A stretch of DNA of 64,000 nt from Sporanaerobacter acetigenes DSM 13106 (GTDB taxonomy: Bacteria > Bacillota > Clostridia > Tissierellales > Sporanaerobacteraceae): contig NZ_FQXR01000007.1 of assembly GCF_900130025.1 (NCBI RefSeq), forward strand, positions 61,996 to 125,995. The letters are read 5' to 3'. The notes under the pieces are model-generated. The model did no database searches and was not told the origin of the DNA. It saw only the letters and a list, made by a program, of their open reading frames with translations. Below, in pieces: positions 44,548-52,852 of the stretch (positions are counted from its first letter, which is position 1; every line of letters begins with the position of its first letter). The position numbers and the translations under genes are program-made.

Positions 44548-46243
44548 AACCATTTTTTATTTTTGTAGCCAAATCCAACATTTCTTTGGCATGCATTTTA
44601 GTTGTATCTGTCAAGTTAACACCTCCAAGAAGTCTTGACAATTCTTCGATTCTTTCTTCAAAAGATAATTTCTTTATTTGAGTAACAGTTCTACTGCCAT
44701 GTATATTTTTGTAAATTGAAAAATGAGTATCAGCCAATGCAGCTATTTGAGGCAAATGTGAAACACAAATAATTTGATGTTCTTTTGAAATATTGACAAT
44801 CTTTTCCCCAACAACTTGAGCAGTTCTACCACTAATCCCTGTATCAATTTCATCAAAAATAAGACATGGTATCTTATCATATTCTGCAAGTATAGATTTA
44901 AAAGCTAACATTATCCTAGACATTTCTCCTCCAGATACTATCTTGGACAATGGCTTTAAATCTTCTCCTGGATTTGTTGATATCAAAAATTCTACATTAT
45001 CAAAACCTTCCGGTGTAAAATGATTGTATTTTTTAAAGCTCACTTTAAATAATACATTGCTCATATTAAGTTGTTTCAATTCTCCTGAAAGAGATTCTTC
45101 AAGAATTGATGCTATTTCTTTTCTTTTATTAGATAATTCTTCACATTTAACCTCTAACATTTTTTCTATATTCTCTATTTCATTTTTAATTTGACTGATT
45201 TCTTTTTCATTATTCAACAATATCTGAAATTTTTCATATATACCATTTCTATATGCAATTATTTCATCAATATTGTTTCCATACTTCTTTTTTAATTTAT
45301 TTATAGTATCCAATCTTTCTTCTAAAAAAACCAATCTTTCTTCATCTACAGCAATATTATCTAAATAATATCTTAAATCTCCAGATAAATCCTGCAACTC
45401 AAAACCTATATTTGTAAAACTTTCATAATATTTTTTTATTTCAATGTCAAAGTTTTTAATTCCACCAATTAATGAAATAACTTTATTTATAGCATCAATT
45501 ATAGAAAATCCTTCATATTCTTTGGATTGAAGAATATTTAATGCTTCACTGATATTTAACTCTATTTCTTTTATATTTGACAATTTGTCATATTCTTTTG
45601 CAATTTCTTCCTCTTCTTCTTTTGATAGCTTAGCATTGTCAATCTCTTCTATTTGATATTTTAACAAATCAATTTCTCTGTCTTTTTCTATTTCATCCAT
45701 GGACAAATCTTTTAACTTTTTTCTTTGAAATACAAGTTCATTATAATATATATATATATCTTCCTTTAAAGTCCTAAAATTATCATCTCCAAAAGAATCA
45801 ATGATATGTATATGATTTTCTGAATTTAATAAAGATTGATGTTCGTGTTGCCCATGTATATCAATTAAATATTTCGTCACATTGTTAAGCATTCCAAGAG
45901 TTACTGTTCTGCCATTTATTCTCGATATGCTTCTGCCAGTTGAATATATCTCCCTAGTAATTAATAGATAGTCATTTTTTTCATTTTCTATGCCGTATTC
46001 ATCTAAAATTTTATTAATTTCACTAGATTTTTCCAAATAAAAAAGGCCTTCTAATATAGCCTTGTCACATCCCGTACGAATCAAATCTTTGTTTGCTCTT
46101 CCGCCTAAAATCATACCAATGGCATCTACTATTACTGATTTTCCAGCCCCTGTTTCTCCAGTCAATACATTGAAACCTTTTGAAAAATTTATATGCAATT
46201 TTTCAGCGACAGCAAAGTTTTCAATATTTAACTCAACAAGCAT
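44546..46243 (-). CDS. recN: DNA repair ATPase RecN
   Basis: RecN is an SMC-like ATPase for double-strand break repair. The Walker A motif GETGAGKSVIVDA is at about residue 30, long coiled-coil arms (about 155-365) are rich in Glu, Lys and Leu, and the signature VSGGEMSRIML plus Walker B LIFDEIDTGISGR lie near 430-470. At 565 aa the length is normal. It follows argR by 14 nt, as in most Firmicutes. Confidence 0.96.
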   Translation of the reverse strand: MLVELNIENFAVAEKLHINFSKGFNVLTGETGAGKSVIVDAIGMILGGRANKDLIRTGCDKAILEGLFYLEKSSEINKILDEYGIENEKNDYLLITREIYSTGRSISRINGRTVTLGMLNNVTKYLIDIHGQHEHQSLLNSENHIHIIDSFGDDNFRTLKEDIYIYYNELVFQRKKLKDLSMDEIEKDREIDLLKYQIEEIDNAKLSKEEEEEIAKEYDKLSNIKEIELNISEALNILQSKEYEGFSIIDAINKVISLIGGIKNFDIEIKKYYESFTNIGFELQDLSGDLRYYLDNIAVDEERLVFLEERLDTINKLKKKYGNNIDEIIAYRNGIYEKFQILLNNEKEISQIKNEIENIEKMLEVKCEELSNKRKEIASILEESLSGELKQLNMSNVLFKVSFKKYNHFTPEGFDNVEFLISTNPGEDLKPLSKIVSGGEMSRIMLAFKSILAEYDKIPCLIFDEIDTGISGRTAQVVGEKIVNISKEHQIICVSHLPQIAALADTHFSIYKNIHGSRTVTQIKKLSFEERIEELSRLLGGVNLTDTTKMHAKEMLDLATKIKNG

Positions 46244-46257
46244 ATTAATACCCCCGT

Positions 46258-46710
46258 TTAATTGAGTAATTTTTGAAAAGACTTAATTACAGTATCAATA
46301 TTTTCTATATCACCAATAGCTACAAAAATTGTATCATCACCAGCTATGGTACCTACAATTCCTTCAATTTTTAAAACATCTATAGCAGAAGCACATATTT
46401 GAGCAGCGCCAGGTAATGTTTTTATAACTAAAATATGGCCTGCCACATCAAAATTCACTATTGAACTTTTAAATATTTTTATCAATCTATCTGTAGTACC
46501 TTCCACATTGTCATCAATAACCGCATATTTATATTTTCCACTATTAGTTAAAACTTTAACCAATCTCAATTCTTTTATGTCTCTTGAAATTGTAGCTTGA
46601 GTAATATCAATACCAGACTTTTTTAAATAATCGGCCAATTCTTCCTGAGTTTCTATCTCGTATTTTTCTATTAATTCCAATATTTTTCTTTGTCTAGCAT
46701 ACTTCTTCAT
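46258..46710 (-). CDS. argR: arginine repressor ArgR
   Basis: ArgR is a hexameric, arginine-dependent regulator of arginine metabolism. The N-terminal winged helix has RQRKILELIEKYEIETQEEL and the recognition region ITQATISRDIKELRL (about residues 34-49). The C-terminal oligomerisation and arginine-binding domain ends in GTIAGDDTIFVAI near 125. At 150 aa it is standard. It stands between tlyA and recN; the tlyA-argR-recN order is conserved. Confidence 0.96.
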   Translation of the reverse strand: MKKYARQRKILELIEKYEIETQEELADYLKKSGIDITQATISRDIKELRLVKVLTNSGKYKYAVIDDNVEGTTDRLIKIFKSSIVNFDVAGHILVIKTLPGAAQICASAIDVLKIEGIVGTIAGDDTIFVAIGDIENIDTVIKSFQKLLN

Positions 46711-46745
46711 AATTCCCTCCTTTGATCTGAATAGCTTTCACAAAA

Positions 46746-47549
46746 TTATAACATTGTGTGTGAATTAGAAACAACTTCTTCAATTAATTTTTCAATGTTT
46801 TTTTTATCACTATTGCTATACTTTTTTAAGTGAAACAGATATTCTATATTTCCTGTACCACCTTTTATAGGTGAATAAGTAATATCTTTAACAAAAAGGC
46901 CTGTATTTAAGCAAAATCTATAAATATCTAAAAGTACTTCTTTATGCACTCTTTGATCCTTTATTATTCCTTTTTTGCCAACCTTCTCTCTTCCAGCTTC
47001 AAACTGAGGCTTAACCAATGAAACTATTTCGCCATCGTCTGAAATCAATTCCATAGCCACTGGCAAAACCAGTTTTAACGATATAAAAGAAACATCAATT
47101 GAAGCAAAATCAGCTAATTCTCCAATATCTTCCTTAGTTACATATCTTATATTAGTTCTTTCCTTTAATACAACTCTTTTATCCTGTCTTAGCGTCCAAT
47201 CTATTTGACCATATCCTACATCAATAGCATACACTTTTTTGACCCCATTTTTAATCATACAATCTGTAAAACCACCTGTAGAAGCCCCTATATCTAATGC
47301 AACTTTGTCCTTTAAATCTAATTTAAAATATTCTATTGCCTTTTCCAATTTAAGTCCACCTCTACTCACATAGGGAATTGAATTGCCCTTTATGACAATA
47401 GAGCTATCTACATCTACTTTTTCACCAGGTTTATCGATACGCTTATCATCAACAAATACTATACCTTCCATAATGAGTCTCTTACCTTTTTCTCTTGATT
47501 CAACTAAATTTTTTTCTACAAGAAGTATATCTATTCTTTCTTTACTCAT
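46746..47549 (-). CDS. tlyA: TlyA family 16S/23S rRNA methyltransferase
   Basis: The N-terminal S4 RNA-binding domain (MSKERIDILLVEKNLVESREKGKRLI) and a FtsJ-like methyltransferase domain with the SAM-binding ALDIGASTGGFTDCM near residue 82 define TlyA. It 2'-O-methylates cytidines in ribosomal RNA. At 267 aa it is standard. In the known OLE-bearing gene clusters dxs often precedes tlyA; here oapA is directly upstream, 21 nt away. Confidence 0.94.
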   Translation of the reverse strand: MSKERIDILLVEKNLVESREKGKRLIMEGIVFVDDKRIDKPGEKVDVDSSIVIKGNSIPYVSRGGLKLEKAIEYFKLDLKDKVALDIGASTGGFTDCMIKNGVKKVYAIDVGYGQIDWTLRQDKRVVLKERTNIRYVTKEDIGELADFASIDVSFISLKLVLPVAMELISDDGEIVSLVKPQFEAGREKVGKKGIIKDQRVHKEVLLDIYRFCLNTGLFVKDITYSPIKGGTGNIEYLFHLKKYSNSDKKNIEKLIEEVVSNSHTML

Positions 47550-47570
47550 ACAATCTCTCCTAAGTATTAT

Positions 47571-48170
47571 CTAATTCCTTTTTTCTTTTTTTTCCTCATG
47601 TAAAATATTGATCTTAAAAGTATTTTCTATAAATTTAAGCATCTTAGATATTTGAAAAATGATTTTTTCAGAATTGTCCATTGCTATTCCCTTACCTATA
47701 GCCTTACCTCCAACAGTAAAAGAAGCAATTAAAGCTGTAACTATGATACTCAACATCGTGCCACTTTTAAAATCGTATCGCTCAATTAGTTTATAGATAA
47801 TTGTCGTTCCAGCTGCACCACTAATAATTCCACAAATATCTCCAATAACATCATTACAAAAATTTGAAACTTGTCCAGCATTCCTGATTAATTTAACCGC
47901 ATATTTAGCTTCTTCAACTTTGTTTGCTGCCATAGCATGAAAAGGTTTCTCATCAGAAGCAGTAACGGCAATACCTATAATATCAAATATAATCCCTATT
48001 AATATTATAACTATTAATATTAAAAAAGCTGCTAATATATCAAGATTGGCCATTAAATTTTCTGTAATTAAACTAAAAAAAACTGCCATTAGAAAAGTCC
48101 AAAATATTGTAACAACAATCCACCTTTTATTCCGCTTTCGCGGAATGCTGTCATCATCTTTCTTTTTCAT
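47571..48170 (-). CDS. oapA: OLE-associated membrane protein OapA
   Basis: A 199-aa protein with a charged N-terminus (DDD, RKRNKR) and about three to four hydrophobic segments (about residues 17-37, 44-67, 107-122 and 137-158). The DxxxD motif (D107, D111) in CNDVIGDICGIISGAA matches the conserved motif described for OapA. Known members bind OLE RNA and hold it at the membrane as a ribonucleoprotein, needed for tolerance to cold and to short-chain alcohols in alkaliphilic Bacillus; links to magnesium handling have been proposed. It lies directly after the OLE terminator and before tlyA. Its ATG follows GGAGGG. Confidence 0.88.
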   Translation of the reverse strand: MKKKDDDSIPRKRNKRWIVVTIFWTFLMAVFFSLITENLMANLDILAAFLILIVIILIGIIFDIIGIAVTASDEKPFHAMAANKVEEAKYAVKLIRNAGQVSNFCNDVIGDICGIISGAAGTTIIYKLIERYDFKSGTMLSIIVTALIASFTVGGKAIGKGIAMDNSEKIIFQISKMLKFIENTFKINILHEEKKEKRN

Positions 48171-48201
48171 CTACTACTAACCCTCCAATTCATAATAGAA
48201 C

Positions 48202-48227
48202 AAAAGCTGATAGCAAATGCTATCAGC
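48202..48227 (-). terminator. intrinsic terminator of OLE RNA
   Basis: GCTGATAGC (48206-48214) pairs with GCTATCAGC (48219-48227), leaving a short AT loop, followed on the minus strand by TTTTGTT. It defines the 3' end of OLE and lies 32 bp before the oapA start, so oapA depends on read-through. Confidence 0.85.
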
Positions 48228-48807
48228 CCACACGAGTGGCGATATGTTAAGTAAATCTTACGGCTTAAGGTCTAGCAGGATTTCCCAGACAGCAACTGAA
48301 TGTCGCCATATCAGCGGTTTCCCTTTAATACTGTCTCTACTCTGTCGCCAAAAGTAAAACTAGATTACCACTTAGTCCGCACTGTAATCCTTAACACATC
48401 TCCCTTGGTAGAACAGTCTAGGAGTTTTCCTCAACAGCCATTCTATTCCTTAGCCTCTTTTGCAAAATAGGTTTCGACAACAAAATTTTATTTTCTTCGG
48501 GCCCTTCCGAAAATAAAACCGAACTTGTCATCTGCCTATTTCACTCAAGGCAGGCTACTCTGCATGTAATAATTAGTTACATAGCAGGTTTATCTTGTCA
48601 TATTGCCAAAATGACAAGTCTCCACGAAGGTAGGGTCAACGCCCACATGCCATTGTGGATCGCCCCATCCTTCTTACTCCCAGAAATAGCCCCCAACTGG
48701 GCGTCGAAAGCCAAAACCAGGAACTTCATCGATATGCCCTTTGACGGATTTTTAGCCCCGCCTTCAGAAATAGTTGCGCTGACTAGAATACTGTGCCACT
48801 CTAAGCC
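48202..48807 (-). ncRNA. ole: OLE RNA (Ornate, Large, Extremophilic)
   Basis: A 606-nt unit bounded by a sigma-A promoter and a terminator, with no supportable ORF, lies between ispA and oapA. Sample lines are 48-57% GC while surrounding genes are far more AT-rich, as expected for a structured RNA. Length (about 610 nt), position after ispA in the isoprenoid/xseA/xseB/recN region and the adjacent OapA match the published OLE class. The 3' end forms CCACUCGUGUGG and the terminator stem. OLE forms a membrane RNP with OapA and other Oap proteins. The consensus could not be aligned here; identity comes from context and size. Confidence 0.88.
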
Positions 48808-48813
48808 AAACCT

Positions 48814-48842
48814 ATTATAGCATAAATTTTTATGAATTTCAA
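48814..48842 (-). promoter_or_regulatory. sigma-A promoter of OLE RNA
   Basis: On the minus strand TTGAAA (48837-48842), a 17-bp spacer and a perfect TATAAT (48814-48819) predict a start at about 48807, a G. The -35 lies 14 bp after the ispA stop, so OLE has its own promoter and does not rely on the ispA transcript. Confidence 0.85.
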
Positions 48843-48855
48843 TTTCAAAAACATA

Positions 48856-49725
48856 TTATTTATTCCTATAAATTAGACATTTTGCAAATTCTGCCAAGAA
48901 CATAGTATCCCTATTTTCAAATATTTTTAAAGCTTCTTGTGCACCTTCACTCAATCTTTTTACTTCTTTTTCAGCTTTATCTAAAGAATGATAAGTTAAA
49001 TAAGTAGTTTTATTTATTTCTTCATCACTATCCTTATCCAAGATATCATCTCTGATTTGAAATGCAATACCAATAGAATTGCCATATTGCCTCAAAGCCT
49101 CTATCTCAGTTGCACTTCCACCGCCTATAATTCCTCCAGATACAGTAGATGCCTCAATAAGAGCTGCAGTCTTGCATTCATACATGAATTGTAGTTCTGT
49201 TTTATTTATACCCTTTTTATCAGACAAAATATCAACAACCTGACCACCAATCATTCCATCCACACCTGCAGCATTAGATATCTCCTTAAAAGCTTTAATA
49301 TATCTGTAAAAGCTTTCCTTGTCATTGGATTTACTTAAAATATATTCAATCATTGTTTCATAGGCTAAATTTAAAAGTCCATCGCCTGCCAAAATTGCAA
49401 TAGCTTCCCCAAACACTTTGTGATTAGTTGGATTTCCCCTTCTAAAATCATCATTGTCCATAGCTGGTAAATCATCATGTATGAGCGAATATGTATGTAT
49501 CATTTCCATAGCCAATGCAAAAGGTATGGCCTCTTCATAGCTTCCATTTATCAATTGACAACTTTTTAAAAGCAATATAGGCCTTATTCTTTTACCACCT
49601 GTAAAAAGGCTATATTTCATAGCTTCAAATATCTTCTCCTGATATCCTGACTTGCCTATAAACAGACTATTTAATTCCTCATCTATAACTGATTGTATTT
49701 CTAAAATTTCTTCTGTTAAGTTCAT
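48856..49725 (-). CDS. ispA: polyprenyl synthetase IspA (farnesyl diphosphate synthase)
   Basis: Prenyl diphosphate synthase of 289 aa. The first aspartate-rich motif is DDLPAMDNDD near residue 86 with the following FRRG, and the second is QIRDDILD near 225. It makes farnesyl or geranylgeranyl diphosphate from IPP and DMAPP, the products of the IspH half encoded earlier in the window. ATG 49725 lies seven bases after GGAGGG. It follows xseB and is directly upstream of OLE, the classical OLE neighbour. Confidence 0.95.
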   Translation of the reverse strand: MNLTEEILEIQSVIDEELNSLFIGKSGYQEKIFEAMKYSLFTGGKRIRPILLLKSCQLINGSYEEAIPFALAMEMIHTYSLIHDDLPAMDNDDFRRGNPTNHKVFGEAIAILAGDGLLNLAYETMIEYILSKSNDKESFYRYIKAFKEISNAAGVDGMIGGQVVDILSDKKGINKTELQFMYECKTAALIEASTVSGGIIGGGSATEIEALRQYGNSIGIAFQIRDDILDKDSDEEINKTTYLTYHSLDKAEKEVKRLSEGAQEALKIFENRDTMFLAEFAKCLIYRNK

Positions 49726-49728
49726 CAA

Positions 49729-49962
49729 TTAACCCTCCATTTGAAAACTTTCTTCTATTTCCACCCCTTTTTCATCTTTTAATATTATTTTAATTTCTCC
49801 TTCAACTTCGGTCAATCTTTTAGACAAGTATTGGTACAATTCGATACCGTTTTTAAAATAATTAAAAGCTTCTTCTAGAGATAAGTCTTCATTTTCAAGT
49901 TTATCAATTATTTCTTCAAGTTCCTTTACTCCTTCTTCATAAGGAATATTATTTAAATCCAT
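49729..49962 (-). CDS. xseB: exodeoxyribonuclease VII small subunit
   Basis: A 77-aa helical protein with YEEGVKELEEIIDKLENEDLSLEEAF, the XseB signature; it coats the large subunit XseA. Start ATG 49962 is seven bases after GGGGAG. It overlaps xseA by 14 nt, which implies coupled synthesis, and lies 3 nt before ispA. XseB is often missed because it is short. Confidence 0.93.
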   Translation of the reverse strand: MDLNNIPYEEGVKELEEIIDKLENEDLSLEEAFNYFKNGIELYQYLSKRLTEVEGEIKIILKDEKGVEIEESFQMEG

Positions 49963-51175
49963 CCTCAAACTCCCCTTTATTAATTTTTACCACTTTTCCT
50001 TCAATCATACCATTTTTTAATATTATAGTAAATTTATCATCAATTTTTAGATTATCCACCGTTTTAATAACTTCCCCATCTTGATCCAATAAAATTGAAT
50101 ATCCTCTATTTAGAGATGACAATGGACTAAGTAAATTCAATTTATCTCCTAGCTTTTCAATTTCTCTATAATAAGTTTCTATCTTCATATTAAAATTTTT
50201 ATTTAAGTCTTTAAATAAACTATCTATATACTGCCTATTTTGATTTAATTTAGTCTCAGGATTGTTATAATCTAATTTGTTTTTATAATATTCCAATTCT
50301 CTAGATTTGTATTCTTTAAAAGCTAAAATGCTGTTAATCAATTTATTGTAATCATCATTTAGACTACATTTCAAACTATCTACTTCTGGCACTGCCAATT
50401 CAGCTGCAGCTGATGGAGTCGGAGCTCTTAAATCAGCCACAAAATCCGCAATAGTAAAATCTGTTTCATGACCTACAGCAGATATAATTGGTTTTTTTAG
50501 ACTATATATTGTTCTTGCAAGAGATTCATCATTGAAAGCATATAATTCTTCAATAGAACCCCCACCTCTACCTGTAATGATAAGGTCTATATCCTCTCTA
50601 TTATCAAAATAACTTAAACCTTCGATGATTTCTTTTGGTGCCCCTTCTCCTTGAACCAAAACTGGATATACTATTAAATCAGCTATAGGAAACCTTCTAT
50701 TTATGACATTAATTATATCTCTAATAGCTGCGCCAGTAGATGAAGTAACAACTCCAATTTTTTGAGGAAATCTAGGAATACTTTTTTTATGAGCTTCATC
50801 AAAAAGTCCTTCTAATTCCAATTTATTTTTTAATTTATTAAAAGCTATATACAAATCTCCTAGACCAGATTCCCTAATGTTTTTTACATAAAACTGATAA
50901 TCTCCATCTCTTTCAAAAACTGATATATATCCTGAAGCAATAACTTTCATGCCATCCTTTAAATTTATGTCAACACACTGGTTGTCATTTTTAAACATCA
51001 CACATCTTATTCTACTTTTTTCATCTTTCAATGAAAAATACATATGACCACTATAATGATGCTTAAAATTAGAAATTTCTCCTTCCACACATAGATTGGT
51101 TAAGATAAAATCGCTAGCTAATACCCTTTTTATGTATTGATTTACTTCACTCACCTTTAAAGGTTTACCAGACAT
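49949..51175 (-). CDS. xseA: exodeoxyribonuclease VII large subunit
   Basis: An N-terminal OB domain (about residues 5-100; EGEISNFKHHYSGHMYFSLKD) precedes the catalytic region with GVVTSSTGAAIRDI near 130, GRGGGSIEELYAFNDE near 200 and the C-terminal coiled coil (about 265-345). At 408 aa it is standard. The enzyme degrades single-stranded DNA in both directions. It lies between the TsaD paralogue and xseB. Confidence 0.95.
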   Translation of the reverse strand: MSGKPLKVSEVNQYIKRVLASDFILTNLCVEGEISNFKHHYSGHMYFSLKDEKSRIRCVMFKNDNQCVDINLKDGMKVIASGYISVFERDGDYQFYVKNIRESGLGDLYIAFNKLKNKLELEGLFDEAHKKSIPRFPQKIGVVTSSTGAAIRDIINVINRRFPIADLIVYPVLVQGEGAPKEIIEGLSYFDNREDIDLIITGRGGGSIEELYAFNDESLARTIYSLKKPIISAVGHETDFTIADFVADLRAPTPSAAAELAVPEVDSLKCSLNDDYNKLINSILAFKEYKSRELEYYKNKLDYNNPETKLNQNRQYIDSLFKDLNKNFNMKIETYYREIEKLGDKLNLLSPLSSLNRGYSILLDQDGEVIKTVDNLKIDDKFTIILKNGMIEGKVVKINKGEFEDGFK

Positions 51176-51176
51176 A

Positions 51177-52145
51177 CTAAAACCCCCATATATGACCAGC
51201 TTTATTTTTGCTTAAATAAGATACTCCTATAGCATTGTCCGAACAAAATGGCCTTTCTGGAACATATATATTTATATCGTGAATATATAAATTGTTCTTA
51301 AGATTTTCTCTTATAAATAAATTAGAAGCCACTCCACCTACTAACAGTACATCATTTACATCATTTTTTCTACATCCATATAAAATTATTTTTTCTAAAC
51401 TTAAATAAATTGTATAGAACAAGGTTCTAATTATGTCCTTTTTTTTATATTTCCCACTATCAATTAATCTAGCAAAAAAATTCTCATATCCAGAAAAATT
51501 GGCCCAAGTATCCTTTATTTTCAGTGATAATCTTTCATCAACAATATTGCCACTCTGAGATATATTATCCATCTCCTTGCCGCACGGAAACTCAAAATCC
51601 AATTTCACACCAATTCTATCAACAAGCTGTCCTATGCTTATATCTAAAGTTCCACCTACTATATCTATATTCAAATTAGTCTTATTGTTGTCTACAAGGA
51701 GCAATTCTGTAGTTCCTCCTGATATGTGAAATGCTAAAAATCGGTCTACTTTCTCAAGTTGAGAATTCATCATACCCGCTCCAATATGCCCTTCTTGATG
51801 GCTAAATTCTTTGAAAGGCACATCTAAAATTTTAGATATAATATATGCCTGTCCTTTACCCACTGTAAAAACAGGCATATACGATCCTTCCTTATCTCTT
51901 GGTTTTCCACTAGTAGATACAGATACTATCCTTCTAGTTTCAATTGATTTAGTCATTTCATCCAAAATCAAAGGTAAATTCTTTATGTGTTGAAAAACTG
52001 CTTCCTGCTGTCTTAAGCCCTTTTTATTTTTTTCTACTTCTAAAATCTTTCTTAAGTCAAATATAATATCATTGTTTTCATCAATAACTGCAACAGAAGT
52101 AGTATATGCACTTGTATCAATTCCCAAATAATAGTTATTCATCAT
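51177..52145 (-). CDS. TsaD/Kae1-family paralogue (peptidase M22-like)
   Basis: The ASKHA-fold protein has the TsaD metal motif HQEGHIGAG (about residue 110) and the CSDNAIG near 302, with FHISGGTTELLLV near 135. It is diverged from true TsaD (322 aa, different N-terminus YLGIDTSAYTTSVAVID). TsaD makes the t6A37 modification of tRNA, and this is probably a paralogue; the real tsaD would be elsewhere. The paralogue between xseA and nusB is common in Clostridia, but its role is unknown. It overlaps nusB by 11 nt. Confidence 0.75.
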   Translation of the reverse strand: MMNNYYLGIDTSAYTTSVAVIDENNDIIFDLRKILEVEKNKKGLRQQEAVFQHIKNLPLILDEMTKSIETRRIVSVSTSGKPRDKEGSYMPVFTVGKGQAYIISKILDVPFKEFSHQEGHIGAGMMNSQLEKVDRFLAFHISGGTTELLLVDNNKTNLNIDIVGGTLDISIGQLVDRIGVKLDFEFPCGKEMDNISQSGNIVDERLSLKIKDTWANFSGYENFFARLIDSGKYKKKDIIRTLFYTIYLSLEKIILYGCRKNDVNDVLLVGGVASNLFIRENLKNNLYIHDINIYVPERPFCSDNAIGVSYLSKNKAGHIWGF

Positions 52146-52548
52146 TGCTCATCTCTGTACGTACAAAACTACCCAATACACCATTGACAAATTTTGCCGA
52201 CTCTTCTGTACTATATTTCTTACATATTTCTATAGCTTCATTTATACAAACTTCTATCGGAATATCTTCTCTAAATTTAAGTTCATATATTGCTATTCTT
52301 AAAACAGATAAATCAACTTTTGCCAATCTATATATCTTCCATCCCTTTATATGCTTTCCTATGATTGCATCAATTTTTCCCAGATTATTCGTGATTGTTC
52401 CCACTGCATGATTTATATATTGAGTTTCATCATCTGTAAATTCGTGTTCAACTATGTATGTGTTCATGCTATCATCAGAATAATCCTTATTGATTTCCAT
52501 TTGAAATAATATTTTCATGGTTTCTTCTCTTGCTACTTTTCTACTCAT
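52135..52548 (-). CDS. nusB: transcription antitermination protein NusB
   Basis: NusB binds boxA RNA with NusE (S10) in antitermination of ribosomal RNA operons. The N-terminal RKVAREETMKILFQMEIN and the C-terminal IPIEVCINEAIEICKKYSTEESAKFVNGVLG are highly conserved. At 137 aa it is standard. The ATG follows AAGGAGGA. It precedes the TsaD paralogue and the xse genes. Confidence 0.95.
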   Translation of the reverse strand: MSRKVAREETMKILFQMEINKDYSDDSMNTYIVEHEFTDDETQYINHAVGTITNNLGKIDAIIGKHIKGWKIYRLAKVDLSVLRIAIYELKFREDIPIEVCINEAIEICKKYSTEESAKFVNGVLGSFVRTEMSNDE

Positions 52549-52595
52549 ATCTTTCCTCCTTGAATATAAGCTAATATTAATTTGTTAATCTAAAT

Positions 52596-52832
52596 TTATT
52601 TTTCCCTACCTGGAGGAAGTATTCTATCCAATATTTCCCTGAAATCTTCTTGATTGTCTTTTTTCTTTCCTAAATAAAAGCCGAACCACGTACATAAAAC
52701 TATAAATAGAGTCCTAAAAAAGCCAATAGTTAATACAAGTATAGCAATGACAAACCCTATGATCGTGCCAATGGTTTTTCCCTTATTTTCTTCCAATATT
52801 TGAATAAATTCTAAAAATTTCTCCTTAGCCAC
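52596..52832 (-). CDS. DUF2273 small membrane protein
   Basis: A 78-aa protein with two hydrophobic segments (about residues 19-38 and 41-58; the second FFRTLFIVLCTWFGFYLG) and a charged tail DREILDRILPPG-like. This is the layout of DUF2273, found between amaP and asp23 family genes. The frame starts at a TTG, but GTG 52832 sits eight bases after AGAGGTG and is preferred. Its role is thought to be membrane placement of the envelope-stress module. Confidence 0.8.
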   Translation of the reverse strand: MAKEKFLEFIQILEENKGKTIGTIIGFVIAILVLTIGFFRTLFIVLCTWFGFYLGKKKDNQEDFREILDRILPPGREK

Positions 52833-52852
52833 CTTCAAAACACCTCTACAAA

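Noticed and set aside
48202..48807. RNase P RNA, tmRNA or a group II intron as identity of the 606-nt RNA
   Set aside because: No tmRNA tag ORF or tRNA-like ends, no RNase P core motifs and no intron-encoded protein or domain V motif was seen; context and length fit OLE better.
48611..48820. A 69-aa plus-strand ORF inside the OLE region
   Set aside because: It is antisense to the structured RNA, lacks a convincing ribosome binding site and shows no protein-like features; OLE explains the open frame.
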